From Cyanobacteria bacterium K_DeepCast_35m_m2_155 (lineage in GTDB: Bacteria > Cyanobacteriota > Cyanobacteriia > PCC-6307 > Cyanobiaceae): a DNA stretch of 49,416 nucleotides. The notes beneath the pieces are model-generated. The model had not been told where the DNA came from. It was given only the letters and a program-made list of their open reading frames with translations, and searched no databases. Of the stretch, positions 36,545 to 45,357 are shown one piece after another (the stretch's first letter is position 1; each line of letters starts with the position of its first letter). The DNA is taken from the NCBI GenBank assembly GCA_016882285.1, contig VGQS01000003.1, positions 1 through 49,416 of the forward strand, in the 5' to 3' direction. The translations under genes were made by a program, and so were the position numbers.

Positions 36545-37593
36545 GCACCACCGCAAGCACCCTGCTGGCCCTGCCGATTTTGCTGAGCACCCTGGCGGCT
36601 GCTGCGCTGAGCTGGCTGCTGCTCGATCTGCTGGGCCGCCGCAACGGCAGCGCCAGCCTGGGGCGCCGCCTGCTGCTGCGCTGCCGCCTCAGCGTCAGTG
36701 CCACGGTGCTGCTGGCAGGGCTGAGCTGGTGGCTGCTGGAACTGGGCGGGCAGCTGGGCGCCGATCTACCCCGTAGCGGCGAGCAGGTGCGCAACGCCCT
36801 GATCTCCCTGGGGTTGATGTGGACGCTGCTGCGCTGCAAAGGGGTGCTCCTGCGTTACGTGCAGGAGCACCAGGGGCTGTGGCCGCCGGGCAGCAGCCGC
36901 AGCCAGTACCTATTTGACCTGATCAACAAGCTGATCACCACAGCGGTGGTGCTGATCGGTGTGGTCGAAAGCCTGCGGCTACTGGGGGTGTCGGCCGGGG
37001 TGCTGTTTGCCGCCAGCGGCTTCAGCGCGGCGGCGGTGGGCTTCGGCGCCCGCACCCTGATCGAGAACCTGCTCAGCGGCGTGATGCTCTACATCAACCG
37101 CCCGTTTGTGGTGGGCGATCAGATCACCATTCCCGAGCAGAACCAGCAGGGCACGGTCAGCCGCATCAGCGCTTACTACACCGAACTGCTCACCCCCGAC
37201 CGCCAACCGCTCTACATCCCCAATGCGGTGTTCGCCAGCCAGGCGGTGATCAACGCCCGCCGGCGCGAGCAGCGCGAACTGGTGCTCGAGCTGCTGCTGC
37301 GCCCTCAGGACCATGGCGCCATTGAAGCCATCACCGCCGAACTGCAGGCCCAGCTGGCCCAGACCCCTGGTGTAGCCCCCGAGCTGCCCCGACGGGTGCA
37401 TGCGGTGGGCATCGACGCTGCCGGCCTGCACCTGCGGCTGCAGTGCTTCTGCAGCAGCGACCTCGATCAGGCCCTGGCGCTGCAGCAACAGCTGCTGCTG
37501 GCCATGGCCGCCGCCATCGAACGACACGGCGCCGCACTGGCCCAACCGCTGGCTGGGCTCAGATCAGCTCCGGATGACGCGGATCTCCCTTGA
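36541..37593 (+). CDS. MscS-family mechanosensitive channel
   Basis: A 350-residue small-conductance mechanosensitive channel, which releases solutes during hypo-osmotic shock. Hydrophobic helices lie at about 5-28, 45-65, 80-95 and 125-145. The pore-lining TM3 is GFSAAAVGFGARTLIENLLS, rich in Gly/Ala as in the family, followed by the beta domain RPFVVGDQITIPEQNQQGTV and NAVFASQAVINARRRE. The ATG overlaps the ribD stop. Its last 35 bases overlap the 3' end of the convergent DUF427 gene. Confidence 0.92.
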   Translation: MSTTASTLLALPILLSTLAAAALSWLLLDLLGRRNGSASLGRRLLLRCRLSVSATVLLAGLSWWLLELGGQLGADLPRSGEQVRNALISLGLMWTLLRCKGVLLRYVQEHQGLWPPGSSRSQYLFDLINKLITTAVVLIGVVESLRLLGVSAGVLFAASGFSAAAVGFGARTLIENLLSGVMLYINRPFVVGDQITIPEQNQQGTVSRISAYYTELLTPDRQPLYIPNAVFASQAVINARRREQRELVLELLLRPQDHGAIEAITAELQAQLAQTPGVAPELPRRVHAVGIDAAGLHLRLQCFCSSDLDQALALQQQLLLAMAAAIERHGAALAQPLAGLRSAPDDADLP

Positions 37594-38053
37594 ACGGCCC
37601 TTCCACCTGGGAGGTGATCCAGCCGCCGTAAAAGCCGCCGGGCTGGGGCGTGACGCGCTCGCCCGCCAGCCAGACCGCATCCATGAGCCCTGGATACAGG
37701 GCAAACCAACCGGCAATCGGGGTAAAGGCTTCTGTGGGCTCGGGGTACTGCCACACCGCCCGCTGCAGTCGCCGATCAGCCACCACCACATCGCAATAGC
37801 GGGCCACCCCCTTCCACTCGCAGAAGCTGCGGCCTGCGGCCGGCTGCAGCAACTCAAGCCGCAGTGCCGCAGGCGGCAGATACACGGTGGGCGGATGGAA
37901 CGTCTCGCACACCTTGAAGATCTGCAGCGGCCCGCCCTCGCCCCCGGCGGCAGCGGTGTCGCACAGCACCTGGCCCAACGCCTCCACTCGCACGCTGTCG
38001 TGGCTGGCGCGCAGCTCGGGCGGCCTTGGGTACTCGGCGACGCGTTCAGCCAT
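37559..38053 (-). CDS. DUF427-family protein
   Basis: A 164-residue soluble protein of the DUF427 family: CETFHPPTVYLPPAAL, RSFCEWKGVARYCDVV, AVWQYPEPTEAF and AGWFALYPGLMD. In one relative a DUF427 domain is reported within RNA- or nucleotide-associated contexts, but no general function is established. The ATG at 38053 starts 8 bases inside the upstream Nif11 gene, so it is probably translated by coupling as the third gene of a SRAP-Nif11-DUF427 unit. Confidence 0.88.
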   Translation of the reverse strand: MAERVAEYPRPPELRASHDSVRVEALGQVLCDTAAAGGEGGPLQIFKVCETFHPPTVYLPPAALRLELLQPAAGRSFCEWKGVARYCDVVVADRRLQRAVWQYPEPTEAFTPIAGWFALYPGLMDAVWLAGERVTPQPGGFYGGWITSQVEGPFKGDPRHPELI

Positions 38054-38291
38054 AGACAAAGTGGCGCAGCTTGCGCGCCTCCTCTCCCGCCCGGCGCTGC
38101 AGCTCCTGGTCGCTGAGGGCCTGCTCCGCGCGCGCCTGCGCGGCGATCACATCGGCCTCATCGACGGCATACCCCGCGCCGCGGGCCAGGGCCAGAAACG
38201 CAGCGATCTCCAGGGGCTGCTCCAGCTGGGGCTGCAACTGCGGATCCTGGCGGGCGGCCGTCACAAAGGCATCCAGTTGCTCGAGGCTCAC
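38046..38291 (-). CDS. Nif11-domain protein without a leader cleavage motif
   Basis: An 81-residue protein whose first ~60 residues match the Nif11 domain: VSLEQLDAFVTAARQDPQL, then EIAAFLALARGAGYAVDEAD. Nif11 domains serve as leaders for modified peptides (for example prochlorosins) or occur alone. Here the tail after the domain (QARAEQALSDQELQRRAGEE onward) has no Gly-Gly or Cys/Ser/Thr-rich core, so it is unlikely to be a lanthipeptide precursor. GTG start overlapping the SRAP stop (GTGA); its own stop overlaps the DUF427 start. Confidence 0.78.
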   Translation of the reverse strand: MSLEQLDAFVTAARQDPQLQPQLEQPLEIAAFLALARGAGYAVDEADVIAAQARAEQALSDQELQRRAGEEARKLRHFVYG

Positions 38292-38968
38292 AAGGGAAGG
38301 TTCAACTGGGCCTGGTCTAACGGCGCCGCGGTGGTTGCGCTGGAACCTGCAACAGGCTGGATGCTCCACTCCGCAGGATCCCAGGGCTCCAGCAGAGGCT
38401 CCAGCGCCCGCAGGCCCGGGCCGTCGACCTGCTCCAGCCAGGGTTCTTCGAGCCCATGCGGAACGATCACCGGCATGCGGTCGTGCAACGGCGCCACCAG
38501 GGCGTTGGGCCGGGTGGTGAGCACGCAGCAGCTCTCGAGCTCGCTGCCGTCGGGGCCGATCCAGCGTTCCCACAGACCCGCCAGCCAGAACAGCTCACCG
38601 CCAGCCGGGGCGATGCGGCGCCCCTTTTCAAAAAAGGCCGTCGCCGGCATCAGGCAGCGCCGGTGACGCCAGGCGCCGCGAAAGGTGGCTTTCTCGGCCA
38701 CGGTTTCGCTGCGGGCATTAAAGGGGCGAGGCCGGCGCTTGCCATCGGGCCCCGGTGCCAGAGGGTCCTTGACCCAATCGGGCAACAGACCCCACAGCAT
38801 CAGCGCCGCCTCCTGGCGGCCATGCTCACTGCGCAACGCCAGCAGCGGCTCACCCGGCAGCACCAGCGCGCGCGGGGCGTAATGCTGCGCCAGCCCGGCC
38901 GGCAGCGGGCAGGCCAGCTGCGCTGCCACAGCCGCCAGGGGAGCCTCAAGGGCAAAACGTCCGCACAT
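38288..38968 (-). CDS. SRAP-domain protein (HMCES/YedK-like)
   Basis: SRAP proteins covalently trap abasic sites in single-stranded DNA through Cys2, shielding replication forks. The 226-residue product begins MCGRFALEAP, placing the catalytic cysteine right after the initiator. Further family residues are NARSETVAEKATFRGAWRHR (Asn), a glutamate in ATAFFEKGRR (usually YEW) and the histidine in APLHDRMPVIV. It is divergent from ftsH and the first gene of a coupled minus-strand set with Nif11 and DUF427. I see no SOS box in its upstream region. Confidence 0.92.
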   Translation of the reverse strand: MCGRFALEAPLAAVAAQLACPLPAGLAQHYAPRALVLPGEPLLALRSEHGRQEAALMLWGLLPDWVKDPLAPGPDGKRRPRPFNARSETVAEKATFRGAWRHRRCLMPATAFFEKGRRIAPAGGELFWLAGLWERWIGPDGSELESCCVLTTRPNALVAPLHDRMPVIVPHGLEEPWLEQVDGPGLRALEPLLEPWDPAEWSIQPVAGSSATTAAPLDQAQLNLPL

Positions 38969-39075
38969 GCCTGCCTAACCCCGTTCGGATACCCACCCCC
39001 GAGGCGGATCGGCTCCGCCTAGGGCGGTCCTAGCTTGGGCCCACTGTCGCGTGAAGCCAAAAGGCCCGCAGCACC

Positions 39076-40956
39076 ATGCCGATTCGTCAGGACGACAACC
39101 AGCCGAACCGGCGCATCGGCATCGTCAACCTGGTGCTGATCGGCTTTGGTGTGCTGCTGCTGTTCAGCAACTTTTTGCCGAATCCGGCGATGCAGGTGCC
39201 GCGGGTGCCCTACTCGCTGTTCATTGACCAGGTCAACGACGACAACGTCAAGCGGGCTTACATCACCAGCGATCAGATCCGCTACGAGCTCAAGGCCCCG
39301 CCGGCCGAAGACGCGCCCACGGTGCTCTCGACCACGCCGATCTTCGACATGGATCTGCCCCAGCGGCTCGAGCAGCACGGCGTCGAATTTGCCGCCGCCC
39401 CGCCCAAAAAACCAAGCTTCATCACCACGGCGCTGAGCTGGGTGGTGCCGCCCTTGATCTTCATTTTGGTGCTGCAGTTCTTTGCCCGCCGCAGCGGCAT
39501 GGGCGGCGCCCAGGGGGCCCTCAGCTTCACCAAGAGCAAGGCCAAGGTGTACGTGCCCGATGAGGAATCGCGCGTCACCTTCGCCGATGTCGCCGGTGTC
39601 GATGAGGCCAAGGACGAGCTCACCGAGATCGTCGACTTCCTCAAAACCCCAGAGCGCTACACCGCCATCGGCGCCCGCATCCCCAAGGGGGTGCTGCTGG
39701 TGGGCCCTCCCGGCACCGGTAAGACCCTGCTCTCCAAGGCCGTGGCCGGTGAGGCGAGCGTGCCGTTCTTCATCATCAGCGGCTCGGAGTTCGTCGAGCT
39801 GTTCGTGGGTGCGGGCGCGGCGCGGGTGCGCGATCTGTTTGAGGAAGCCAAGAAAAAGGCGCCCTGCATCATCTTCATCGACGAGCTCGATGCGATCGGC
39901 AAGAGCCGCGCCGGCTCGATGGGTGTGGTCGGCGGCAACGACGAGCGCGAGCAGACCCTCAACCAGCTGCTCACCGAGATGGACGGCTTTGCCGCCAAAG
40001 ACAAACCGGTGATCGTGCTGGCCGCCACCAACCAGCCCGAAACCCTTGACGCCGCGCTGCTGCGCCCAGGCCGCTTTGACCGTCAGGTGCTGGTCGACCG
40101 CCCCGACCTGAGCGGTCGCCGCACGATCCTCGACATCTATGCCAAGAAGGTAAAGCTGTCCGGTGAGGTGGATCTGGACCGCATCGCCCAGGCCACCGCC
40201 GGCTTTGCCGGTGCTGACCTGGCCAACCTGGTCAATGAAGCCGCGCTGCTGGCCGCCCGTGCCAAGCGCACCCAGGTGGAGCAGGGCGACCTCAACGAGG
40301 CGATCGAGCGCGTCGTCGCCGGTCTTGAGAAAAAGAGCCGCGTGCTCCAGCCCGACGAAAAGAAAGTGGTGGCGTATCACGAGGTGGGCCACGCCATCGT
40401 CGGCCACCTGATGCCTGGCGGCAGCAAGGTCGCCAAGATCTCGATCGTGCCCCGCGGCATGAGCGCCCTGGGCTACACCCTGCAGCTGCCCACCGAAGAG
40501 CGCTTCCTCAACTCCAAGGACGACCTCGAAGGCCAGATCGCCACGTTGCTGGGCGGCCGCAGCGCCGAAGAGGTGGTCTTTGGCGCGGTGACCACCGGCG
40601 CCGCCAACGACCTACAGCGCGCCACCGACATTGCCGAGCAGATGGTCGGCACCTACGGCATGAGCGAAACCCTGGGCCCCCTGGCCTACGACAAGCAGGG
40701 CGGCAGCCGCTTTCTGGGCGGCGCCAACAACCCCCGCCGCGCCGTGAGCGACACCACCGCCCAGGCCATCGACCGCGAGGTGCGGGGTCTGGTCGACCGC
40801 GCCCACGACCGGGCCCTGGCGATCCTGCGCCACAACCGCGATCTGCTCGAGCGCATCTCGATGGAGATCCTCGACAAGGAAGTGATCGAAGGCGACACGC
40901 TCAAGAGCCTGCTCTCGGAAAGCACGATGCCCGAAGAGGCGTTGTCAGGCGCCTGA
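39076..40956 (+). CDS. ftsH: ATP-dependent zinc metalloprotease FtsH
   Basis: A membrane-bound AAA+ protease; in cyanobacteria FtsH complexes remove damaged D1 during photosystem II repair and regulate other membrane and soluble proteins. Two membrane helices (about 14-34 and 118-136) flank a lumenal/periplasmic loop. Walker A GPPGTGKT is at 210-217, followed by the pore loop region [20 protein letters not shown] and Walker [12 protein letters not shown]. The zinc site HEVGH is at about 435-439. 626 residues is typical. The paralogue type (FtsH1-4) cannot be fixed without a tree. The cupin gene starts 37 bases later. Confidence 0.97.
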   Translation: MPIRQDDNQPNRRIGIVNLVLIGFGVLLLFSNFLPNPAMQVPRVPYSLFIDQVNDDNVKRAYITSDQIRYELKAPPAEDAPTVLSTTPIFDMDLPQRLEQHGVEFAAAPPKKPSFITTALSWVVPPLIFILVLQFFARRSGMGGAQGALSFTKSKAKVYVPDEESRVTFADVAGVDEAKDELTEIVDFLKTPERYTAIGARIPKGVLLVGPPGTGKTLLSKAVAGEASVPFFIISGSEFVELFVGAGAARVRDLFEEAKKKAPCIIFIDELDAIGKSRAGSMGVVGGNDEREQTLNQLLTEMDGFAAKDKPVIVLAATNQPETLDAALLRPGRFDRQVLVDRPDLSGRRTILDIYAKKVKLSGEVDLDRIAQATAGFAGADLANLVNEAALLAARAKRTQVEQGDLNEAIERVVAGLEKKSRVLQPDEKKVVAYHEVGHAIVGHLMPGGSKVAKISIVPRGMSALGYTLQLPTEERFLNSKDDLEGQIATLLGGRSAEEVVFGAVTTGAANDLQRATDIAEQMVGTYGMSETLGPLAYDKQGGSRFLGGANNPRRAVSDTTAQAIDREVRGLVDRAHDRALAILRHNRDLLERISMEILDKEVIEGDTLKSLLSESTMPEEALSGA

Positions 40957-40993
40957 GCCCTCAACAGAATGCGGGCAGGTTGGCGATCGACGG

Positions 40994-41497
40994 GTGGATC
41001 TGGAGCACTTGCTCGCCAACATTGCCCAGCACCGGGTTGAGGCGCCAGAACCATCGAAATGCCGATGGTCTGCCGATCAAGCCGCAGGCGAGGGGTTGCA
41101 CTACAGCAACCGCAATGAGCGCCTGGGGATCAACTTTCAGGTTGAGAAGCTGGCTTTTGCCGGCCTCCAGGTCATGGACCCGCGGGTGGTGGTGATCGCT
41201 GCAGGCTGCTGCAACGAGAAACATCGCCACGCCCATGAGTCGATCTTTGTGGTGCTCAGCGGCGAAGCCGAGATCCAGATCGGCCAGCAAACCACCGTGC
41301 TGGGGCCAGGTGCTGTGGCCTATGTGCCCCGCTGGGTCGTGCACCAGAGCCGAAACCGATCGGCTACCGAGCCGTTGACGCTGCTGGCGATCACCGACTT
41401 CGGACTGACCTCGGCCGTGCTCGGTGATTACGACTCCCGCACACGGCTGAAAGCCGGCGGCGTCGACGCCTTTGCGCAAGATCCCCAGACCCCCTGA
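40994..41497 (+). CDS. Cupin-domain protein, first gene of a four-gene set
   Basis: A 167-residue single cupin. Motif 1 is EKHRHAHESIFVVLSGEAEI (about 76-95), with histidines fitting the metal site, and motif 2 is PGAVAYVPRWVVHQSRN (about 105-121). The N-terminal 70 residues lead into the barrel (RWSADQAAGEGLHYSNRNER). Such proteins bind a metal and act as dioxygenases, isomerases or ligand sensors; the substrate is unknown. GTG start. It lies 37 bases after ftsH and 4 bases before the diiron-fusion gene, so it is probably transcribed with the next three genes. Confidence 0.85.
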   Translation: MDLEHLLANIAQHRVEAPEPSKCRWSADQAAGEGLHYSNRNERLGINFQVEKLAFAGLQVMDPRVVVIAAGCCNEKHRHAHESIFVVLSGEAEIQIGQQTTVLGPGAVAYVPRWVVHQSRNRSATEPLTLLAITDFGLTSAVLGDYDSRTRLKAGGVDAFAQDPQTP

Positions 41498-41501
41498 ATC
41501 G

Positions 41502-42653
41502 ATGAGCTTTTTCAACACCCTGCCCAGCGACCTGCAGCAGGCGCTTCAGCAACTCGGTCTGCGGCGTCAGCTGGAACCTGGGGACGTGCTGATCGCGCGT
41601 GGGGGCTTTGACAAGAACCTGTTCGTGCTCGAAAGCGGCGAGCTGCGGGTCGACACCAGCCGCAACGGGCAGGAGCTGAGCATCGCGCTCAAGCCCGGCG
41701 ACGTGGTGGGCGAGATGGCCTTTCTCGACAACCGGCCGCGCACGGCAACCGTGATCGCCAGCAGGCCCAGCACCGTGCTGGCCTTTGACCGCGAGGCCAC
41801 CTTCCAGCACCTCAGCGACAGGCCGCTGGAACTCAACGAGCTGATCAATCGCCTGGCCGGCCTGCAACGCAGCCGTCTGCAGGACGCTGCCGCCAAGGAC
41901 CAGCGCGAGCATGGCGCCATCGTCGATGCGCTGGCCGCTGAAGCGCTCGCGCACCGCGCCGTCAACCATCCGTACCTGCAGGCGCTGGCGTCGGGGGACC
42001 TGCCCGACACCACCGCAGCCCTGGCCGATTTTGCCCGCCACTACTACGGCTACTCCGCCCACTTTCCCCGCTACCTCACCGCCCTGATCTCCAAGCTGGA
42101 GCGCCCCGATCACCGCGCCGCCCTGCTCGAAAACCTGACCGAGGAGTCGGGTCAATACGAAGACGAGGAACTGGCTGAACTGCAGCAGTGCGGGGTGCAG
42201 AGCGAATGGATCGTCGGCATTCCCCATCCGCAGCTGTTCCAGCGGTTCCGCCGGGCCCTGGGGGTGGACAACACCGATGCCGCCGATGACCACATCGAAG
42301 TGGTGTGCTGGCGGGAGCTGTTCCTCTCGATCCTGACCAACGGCTCACCGGCCGAAGCGCTCGGCGCCCTGGGCTTGGGCACCGAGACGATCGTGCAGAC
42401 CATCTACCAGCCGTTCGTCGATGCGATCGATTGGATCGGCAGCCTCAGCCCCGAAGACGCCGTGTTCTTCCCGTTGCACACCGCCGTCGACGACCATCAC
42501 CAGGCCACCCTCAAGGCGATCGCCACCGATTTCGCCGCCACAGCCCAGGGTCGTGCCGATCTCGCCAAGGGGATGCGCAAGGCTCTCGCCCTGCGCGATG
42601 CCTTCTGGGGCTGGCTGCATGAGCGAGCCAAAGCCCAGCCCGCCGCAGCCTGA
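41502..42653 (+). CDS. Cyclic-nucleotide-binding domain fused to a haem-oxygenase-like diiron oxidase
   Basis: A 383-residue fusion. Residues about 12-115 are a CRP/cNMP-type beta-barrel with a good phosphate-binding cassette (PGDVVGEMAFLDNRPRTATV), but no DNA-binding domain follows. Residues about 135-380 are an all-helical haem-oxygenase-like domain (Haem_oxygenase_2 / HDO type): NHPYLQALASGDLP, FARHYYGYSAHFPRYLTAL, ENLTEESG, PHPQLFQRF and a final H-x3-D-x2-H at about 326-333, which together could hold two irons. HDO enzymes cleave or oxidise amino-acid and fatty-acid-derived substrates. A cyclic nucleotide or similar ligand may gate the oxidase. Start MSFFNTLP is preferred over a GTG/TTG upstream overlapping the cupin gene. 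Confidence 0.85.
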   Translation: MSFFNTLPSDLQQALQQLGLRRQLEPGDVLIARGGFDKNLFVLESGELRVDTSRNGQELSIALKPGDVVGEMAFLDNRPRTATVIASRPSTVLAFDREATFQHLSDRPLELNELINRLAGLQRSRLQDAAAKDQREHGAIVDALAAEALAHRAVNHPYLQALASGDLPDTTAALADFARHYYGYSAHFPRYLTALISKLERPDHRAALLENLTEESGQYEDEELAELQQCGVQSEWIVGIPHPQLFQRFRRALGVDNTDAADDHIEVVCWRELFLSILTNGSPAEALGALGLGTETIVQTIYQPFVDAIDWIGSLSPEDAVFFPLHTAVDDHHQATLKAIATDFAATAQGRADLAKGMRKALALRDAFWGWLHERAKAQPAAA

Positions 42654-42659
42654 ACCACC

Positions 42660-43433
42660 ATGAGCAACGCCATCAGCACCCAGGACCTTTACGACCAGGC
42701 GGCCGCGCAGTGGAGCCGCAGCGAGCAGCTGCTGCTCAGCGATTTCACCGCCCGGCCGCGGGTGCTCGAAGCCGCTGGCGATGTCCGCGGCCAGCATCTG
42801 TGGGATCTGGGCTGCGGCGAGGGGTATGTGGGCCGGCAACTGGCGGCGGGCCAGCCGCGCCGCATCGACGGATTTGACCTCTCCGAGGAGATGATTGCCA
42901 GCGCCCGTCAGCAGGCCGGAGCGCTGGCTGCCGAGCAGGGCGGACCGCTGCACTACGCCACGGCCAACCTGTCCGACGCCAGTCAGTTTCCCGAGGGTCA
43001 ATGCGATGGCGCCATCGCCGTGTTTCTGTTCAACTACCTGAGCATCGCGGCCATGGAGGCGGTGCTGCAGCGTTGCCATCAGGCGATCCGCCCGGGCGGC
43101 GTCCTGATCTTCACGGTGCCGCACCCGGCGCTGGCCTTTCTGCGGCCGGCGGAGCCGCCGTTTTACCTGGAGCCCCAGGGGCACACCTACCTGGGCAGCA
43201 GCGACGTGCAGTTCGAAGGGCGCATCTGGCGCCGCGACGGGGTGAGCAACCCGGTGCGCTCGATCCACAAGACCTTTGCCGACTACATCGGTGCGCTGCA
43301 GCGCAGTGGCTGGAGCGCGCTGCCCGTGGTGCAGGAACTGGGCGTCACCGCCGAACACCTGCAGGTGGATCCCGCCTTCTTTGCGCCGCTGCAGGGCTGC
43401 CCGCTGCACCTGCTGTTTCAGCTGCGACGCTGA
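42660..43433 (+). CDS. Class I SAM-dependent methyltransferase
   Basis: A 257-residue Rossmann methyltransferase. Motif I is LWDLGCGEGYVGRQL (about 47-61), an acidic residue after strand 2 is in GFDLSEEMIASAR, and motif IV/post-motifs are CDGAIAVFLFNYL and RPGGVLIFTVPHPAL. The C-terminal part (PPFYLEPQGHTYLGS, RSIHKTFADYIGALQRSGW) is typical of small-molecule methyltransferases of the UbiE/Coq5 type. The substrate is not known. It starts 6 bases after the diiron fusion gene and ends 5 bases before the dioxygenase gene. Confidence 0.9.
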   Translation: MSNAISTQDLYDQAAAQWSRSEQLLLSDFTARPRVLEAAGDVRGQHLWDLGCGEGYVGRQLAAGQPRRIDGFDLSEEMIASARQQAGALAAEQGGPLHYATANLSDASQFPEGQCDGAIAVFLFNYLSIAAMEAVLQRCHQAIRPGGVLIFTVPHPALAFLRPAEPPFYLEPQGHTYLGSSDVQFEGRIWRRDGVSNPVRSIHKTFADYIGALQRSGWSALPVVQELGVTAEHLQVDPAFFAPLQGCPLHLLFQLRR

Positions 43434-43438
43434 GCCCG

Positions 43439-44308
43439 ATGCCGTCCCCGAACGCACGCATGACCAAGCCGTTCAGCTGGAGCGCTGCCGAACTCGCCAG
43501 CAGGCCCCAGTGGCGCTTCAACGGCAGCCCTGAGCTGCTCAAGCTTGATGCGGCCGCGCTGAACGCCTGGATGGAACCGGTGATCACCGAGCTGACCCAG
43601 GGCTCGGGTGCCGCCCTGATCCAGGGGTTGGGGCAGGTCAGCGAGCCCGACCTGCGCGCGCTCTATCTGGCGATCGGGCGCTGCATCGGCAGCGTCGACA
43701 CCACCTATGGCGAGCTCTACGACGTGGTCGACACCGGCGCGTCGTACCTCGAGAAGGCGATTCCGGTCTCCCAGACCAACGCCTCCACCTCGGTGCACAC
43801 CGACAGCTCCCGGCTCGAGACCCATCCCCGCTGGGTGGGCCTGGCCTGCGTGCGGCAGGCACCGGTGGGCGGGGGCTCGCGCATCGTGTCGGCGGTGGCC
43901 GTGCACGACCACCTGGCGGCCCACGACCCTGCAGCGCTGGCGAGGCTGCAGCAGCCTTTTTTCCGCGATGTGGTCACACCCGGCAGCGAGACCAATGCCC
44001 TGGAGCTGATCCGCGGCAATGCCTTTGCCGTATACAGCCAGGCCGATGACGGTCCGACCCTGCGCTACATGCGCTATTGGATCGAAAAGGCCCATCAACG
44101 CCTCAACCAGCCGCTCGAGCCCCTGGATCTGGCCGCCTTCGACCGGCTCGATCAGACCCTCAACGACCCACGCTTCCGCTACGACTTCGATCTGGCGCCC
44201 GGCGATCTGCTGTTCATCGACAACCACAAACTCGCCCACGACCGCGATGCCTTCGTCGATGACCCGCAAGCACCGCGGCTGATGGTGCGGCTGTGGCTCA
44301 ATGCCTAG
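43439..44308 (+). CDS. TauD/TfdA-type Fe(II)/2-oxoglutarate dioxygenase
   Basis: A 289-residue non-haem iron dioxygenase. The iron ligands are H120 and D122 (SVHTDSS) and probably H267 (NHKLAHDRDAF); R284 (LMVRLWLN) fits the 2-oxoglutarate carboxylate site. LAPGDLLFIDNHKL is the usual strand before the distal histidine. Relatives hydroxylate amino acids, sulfonates or natural-product scaffolds. Start ATG 43439 (MPSPNARMTKPF); ATG 43460 is possible. It closes the cupin - diiron fusion - methyltransferase - dioxygenase set, 52 bases before argF. Confidence 0.9.
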   Translation: MPSPNARMTKPFSWSAAELASRPQWRFNGSPELLKLDAAALNAWMEPVITELTQGSGAALIQGLGQVSEPDLRALYLAIGRCIGSVDTTYGELYDVVDTGASYLEKAIPVSQTNASTSVHTDSSRLETHPRWVGLACVRQAPVGGGSRIVSAVAVHDHLAAHDPAALARLQQPFFRDVVTPGSETNALELIRGNAFAVYSQADDGPTLRYMRYWIEKAHQRLNQPLEPLDLAAFDRLDQTLNDPRFRYDFDLAPGDLLFIDNHKLAHDRDAFVDDPQAPRLMVRLWLNA

Positions 44309-44360
44309 ACCTTGACGCCGGGGCCCTCGATCGCGGATAAGGGTTCTTTGAGACCGGCCC

Positions 44361-45323
44361 ATGGTCAGCGCCGCCACCTCGAATGCTGTGCCGCAGAGCC
44401 TGCGCGCCCTGGCGGGCAGCGACCTGCTCTCCTCGGCTGATCTAAGCGCCGAGCAAACCGCAGCCCTGCTGCAGCTGGCGGCCGATCTCAAAGCGGGCCG
44501 CACCCTCATCGACCTGGGCGGCAAGGTGCTGGGGCTGATCTTTAGCAAGGCGTCCACCCGAACGCGGGTGAGTTTCACCGTGGCGATGGCGCGGCTGGGC
44601 GGGCAGACCATTGACCTGAACCCCCAGGTGAGCCAGGTGGGGCGCGGCGAGCCGGTGGCCGACACGGCCCGGGTGCTGAGCCGCTACGTCGATGCGCTGG
44701 CGATCCGCACCTTCGGCCAGGACGAGCTGGCCGAGTATGCGCACTGGGCGTCGATCCCGGTGATCAACGCGCTCACCGATCTCGAGCACCCCTGCCAGGC
44801 CCTGGCCGATTACCTCACCCTTGCCGAGGCCTTCGGCGATGCGCGCGGCCTCACCCTCACCTACCTGGGCGATGGCAACAACGTCGCCCATTCGCTGATG
44901 CTGTGCGGCGCCCTGCTGGGGGTCAACGTGCGCATCGGCTGCCCAGCGGGCTACGCGCCAGACCCGCAGGTGCTGGAGCACGCGCAACAGCTGGCTGCCG
45001 CCCAGGGCTGCACGGTGAGCGTGCTGCACGAGCCGCTGGCAGCCGTGCGCGGCGCCCATGCCCTCTACACCGATGTGTGGGCCTCGATGGGCCAGGAACA
45101 GGAAAAGGCCGAGCGCGAGCGGGCCTTTGCCGGCTGGTGCCTCAATGAAGAGCTAATCGCCGAGGCCGACAGCCGCGCCATCGTGCTGCACTGCCTGCCC
45201 GCCTACCGGGGCCTGGAGATCAGCGCCGGGGCCATGGAGGGCAGCGCCAGCCGCATCTTTGATCAGGCCGAAAACCGCCTGCACGCCCAGCAGGCCCTAC
45301 TGGCGGCCCTGCTGGCGGGCTGA
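44361..45323 (+). CDS. argF: Ornithine carbamoyltransferase
   Basis: ArgF makes citrulline from ornithine and carbamoyl phosphate in arginine synthesis. The carbamoyl-phosphate loop is SKASTRTRVSF (about 62-72), HPCQALADYLTL binds the substrate phosphate side, and the ornithine loop is DVWASMGQE with HCLPAYRG near the end. 320 residues, standard. In relatives that I remember, ftsH, argF and lexA lie close together; here the four-gene oxidase/methyltransferase set separates ftsH and argF. Confidence 0.96.
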   Translation: MVSAATSNAVPQSLRALAGSDLLSSADLSAEQTAALLQLAADLKAGRTLIDLGGKVLGLIFSKASTRTRVSFTVAMARLGGQTIDLNPQVSQVGRGEPVADTARVLSRYVDALAIRTFGQDELAEYAHWASIPVINALTDLEHPCQALADYLTLAEAFGDARGLTLTYLGDGNNVAHSLMLCGALLGVNVRIGCPAGYAPDPQVLEHAQQLAAAQGCTVSVLHEPLAAVRGAHALYTDVWASMGQEQEKAERERAFAGWCLNEELIAEADSRAIVLHCLPAYRGLEISAGAMEGSASRIFDQAENRLHAQQALLAALLAG

Positions 45324-45357
45324 AGCACCCGGGGGGAAGAGCCTCGATCGAGCCTTC

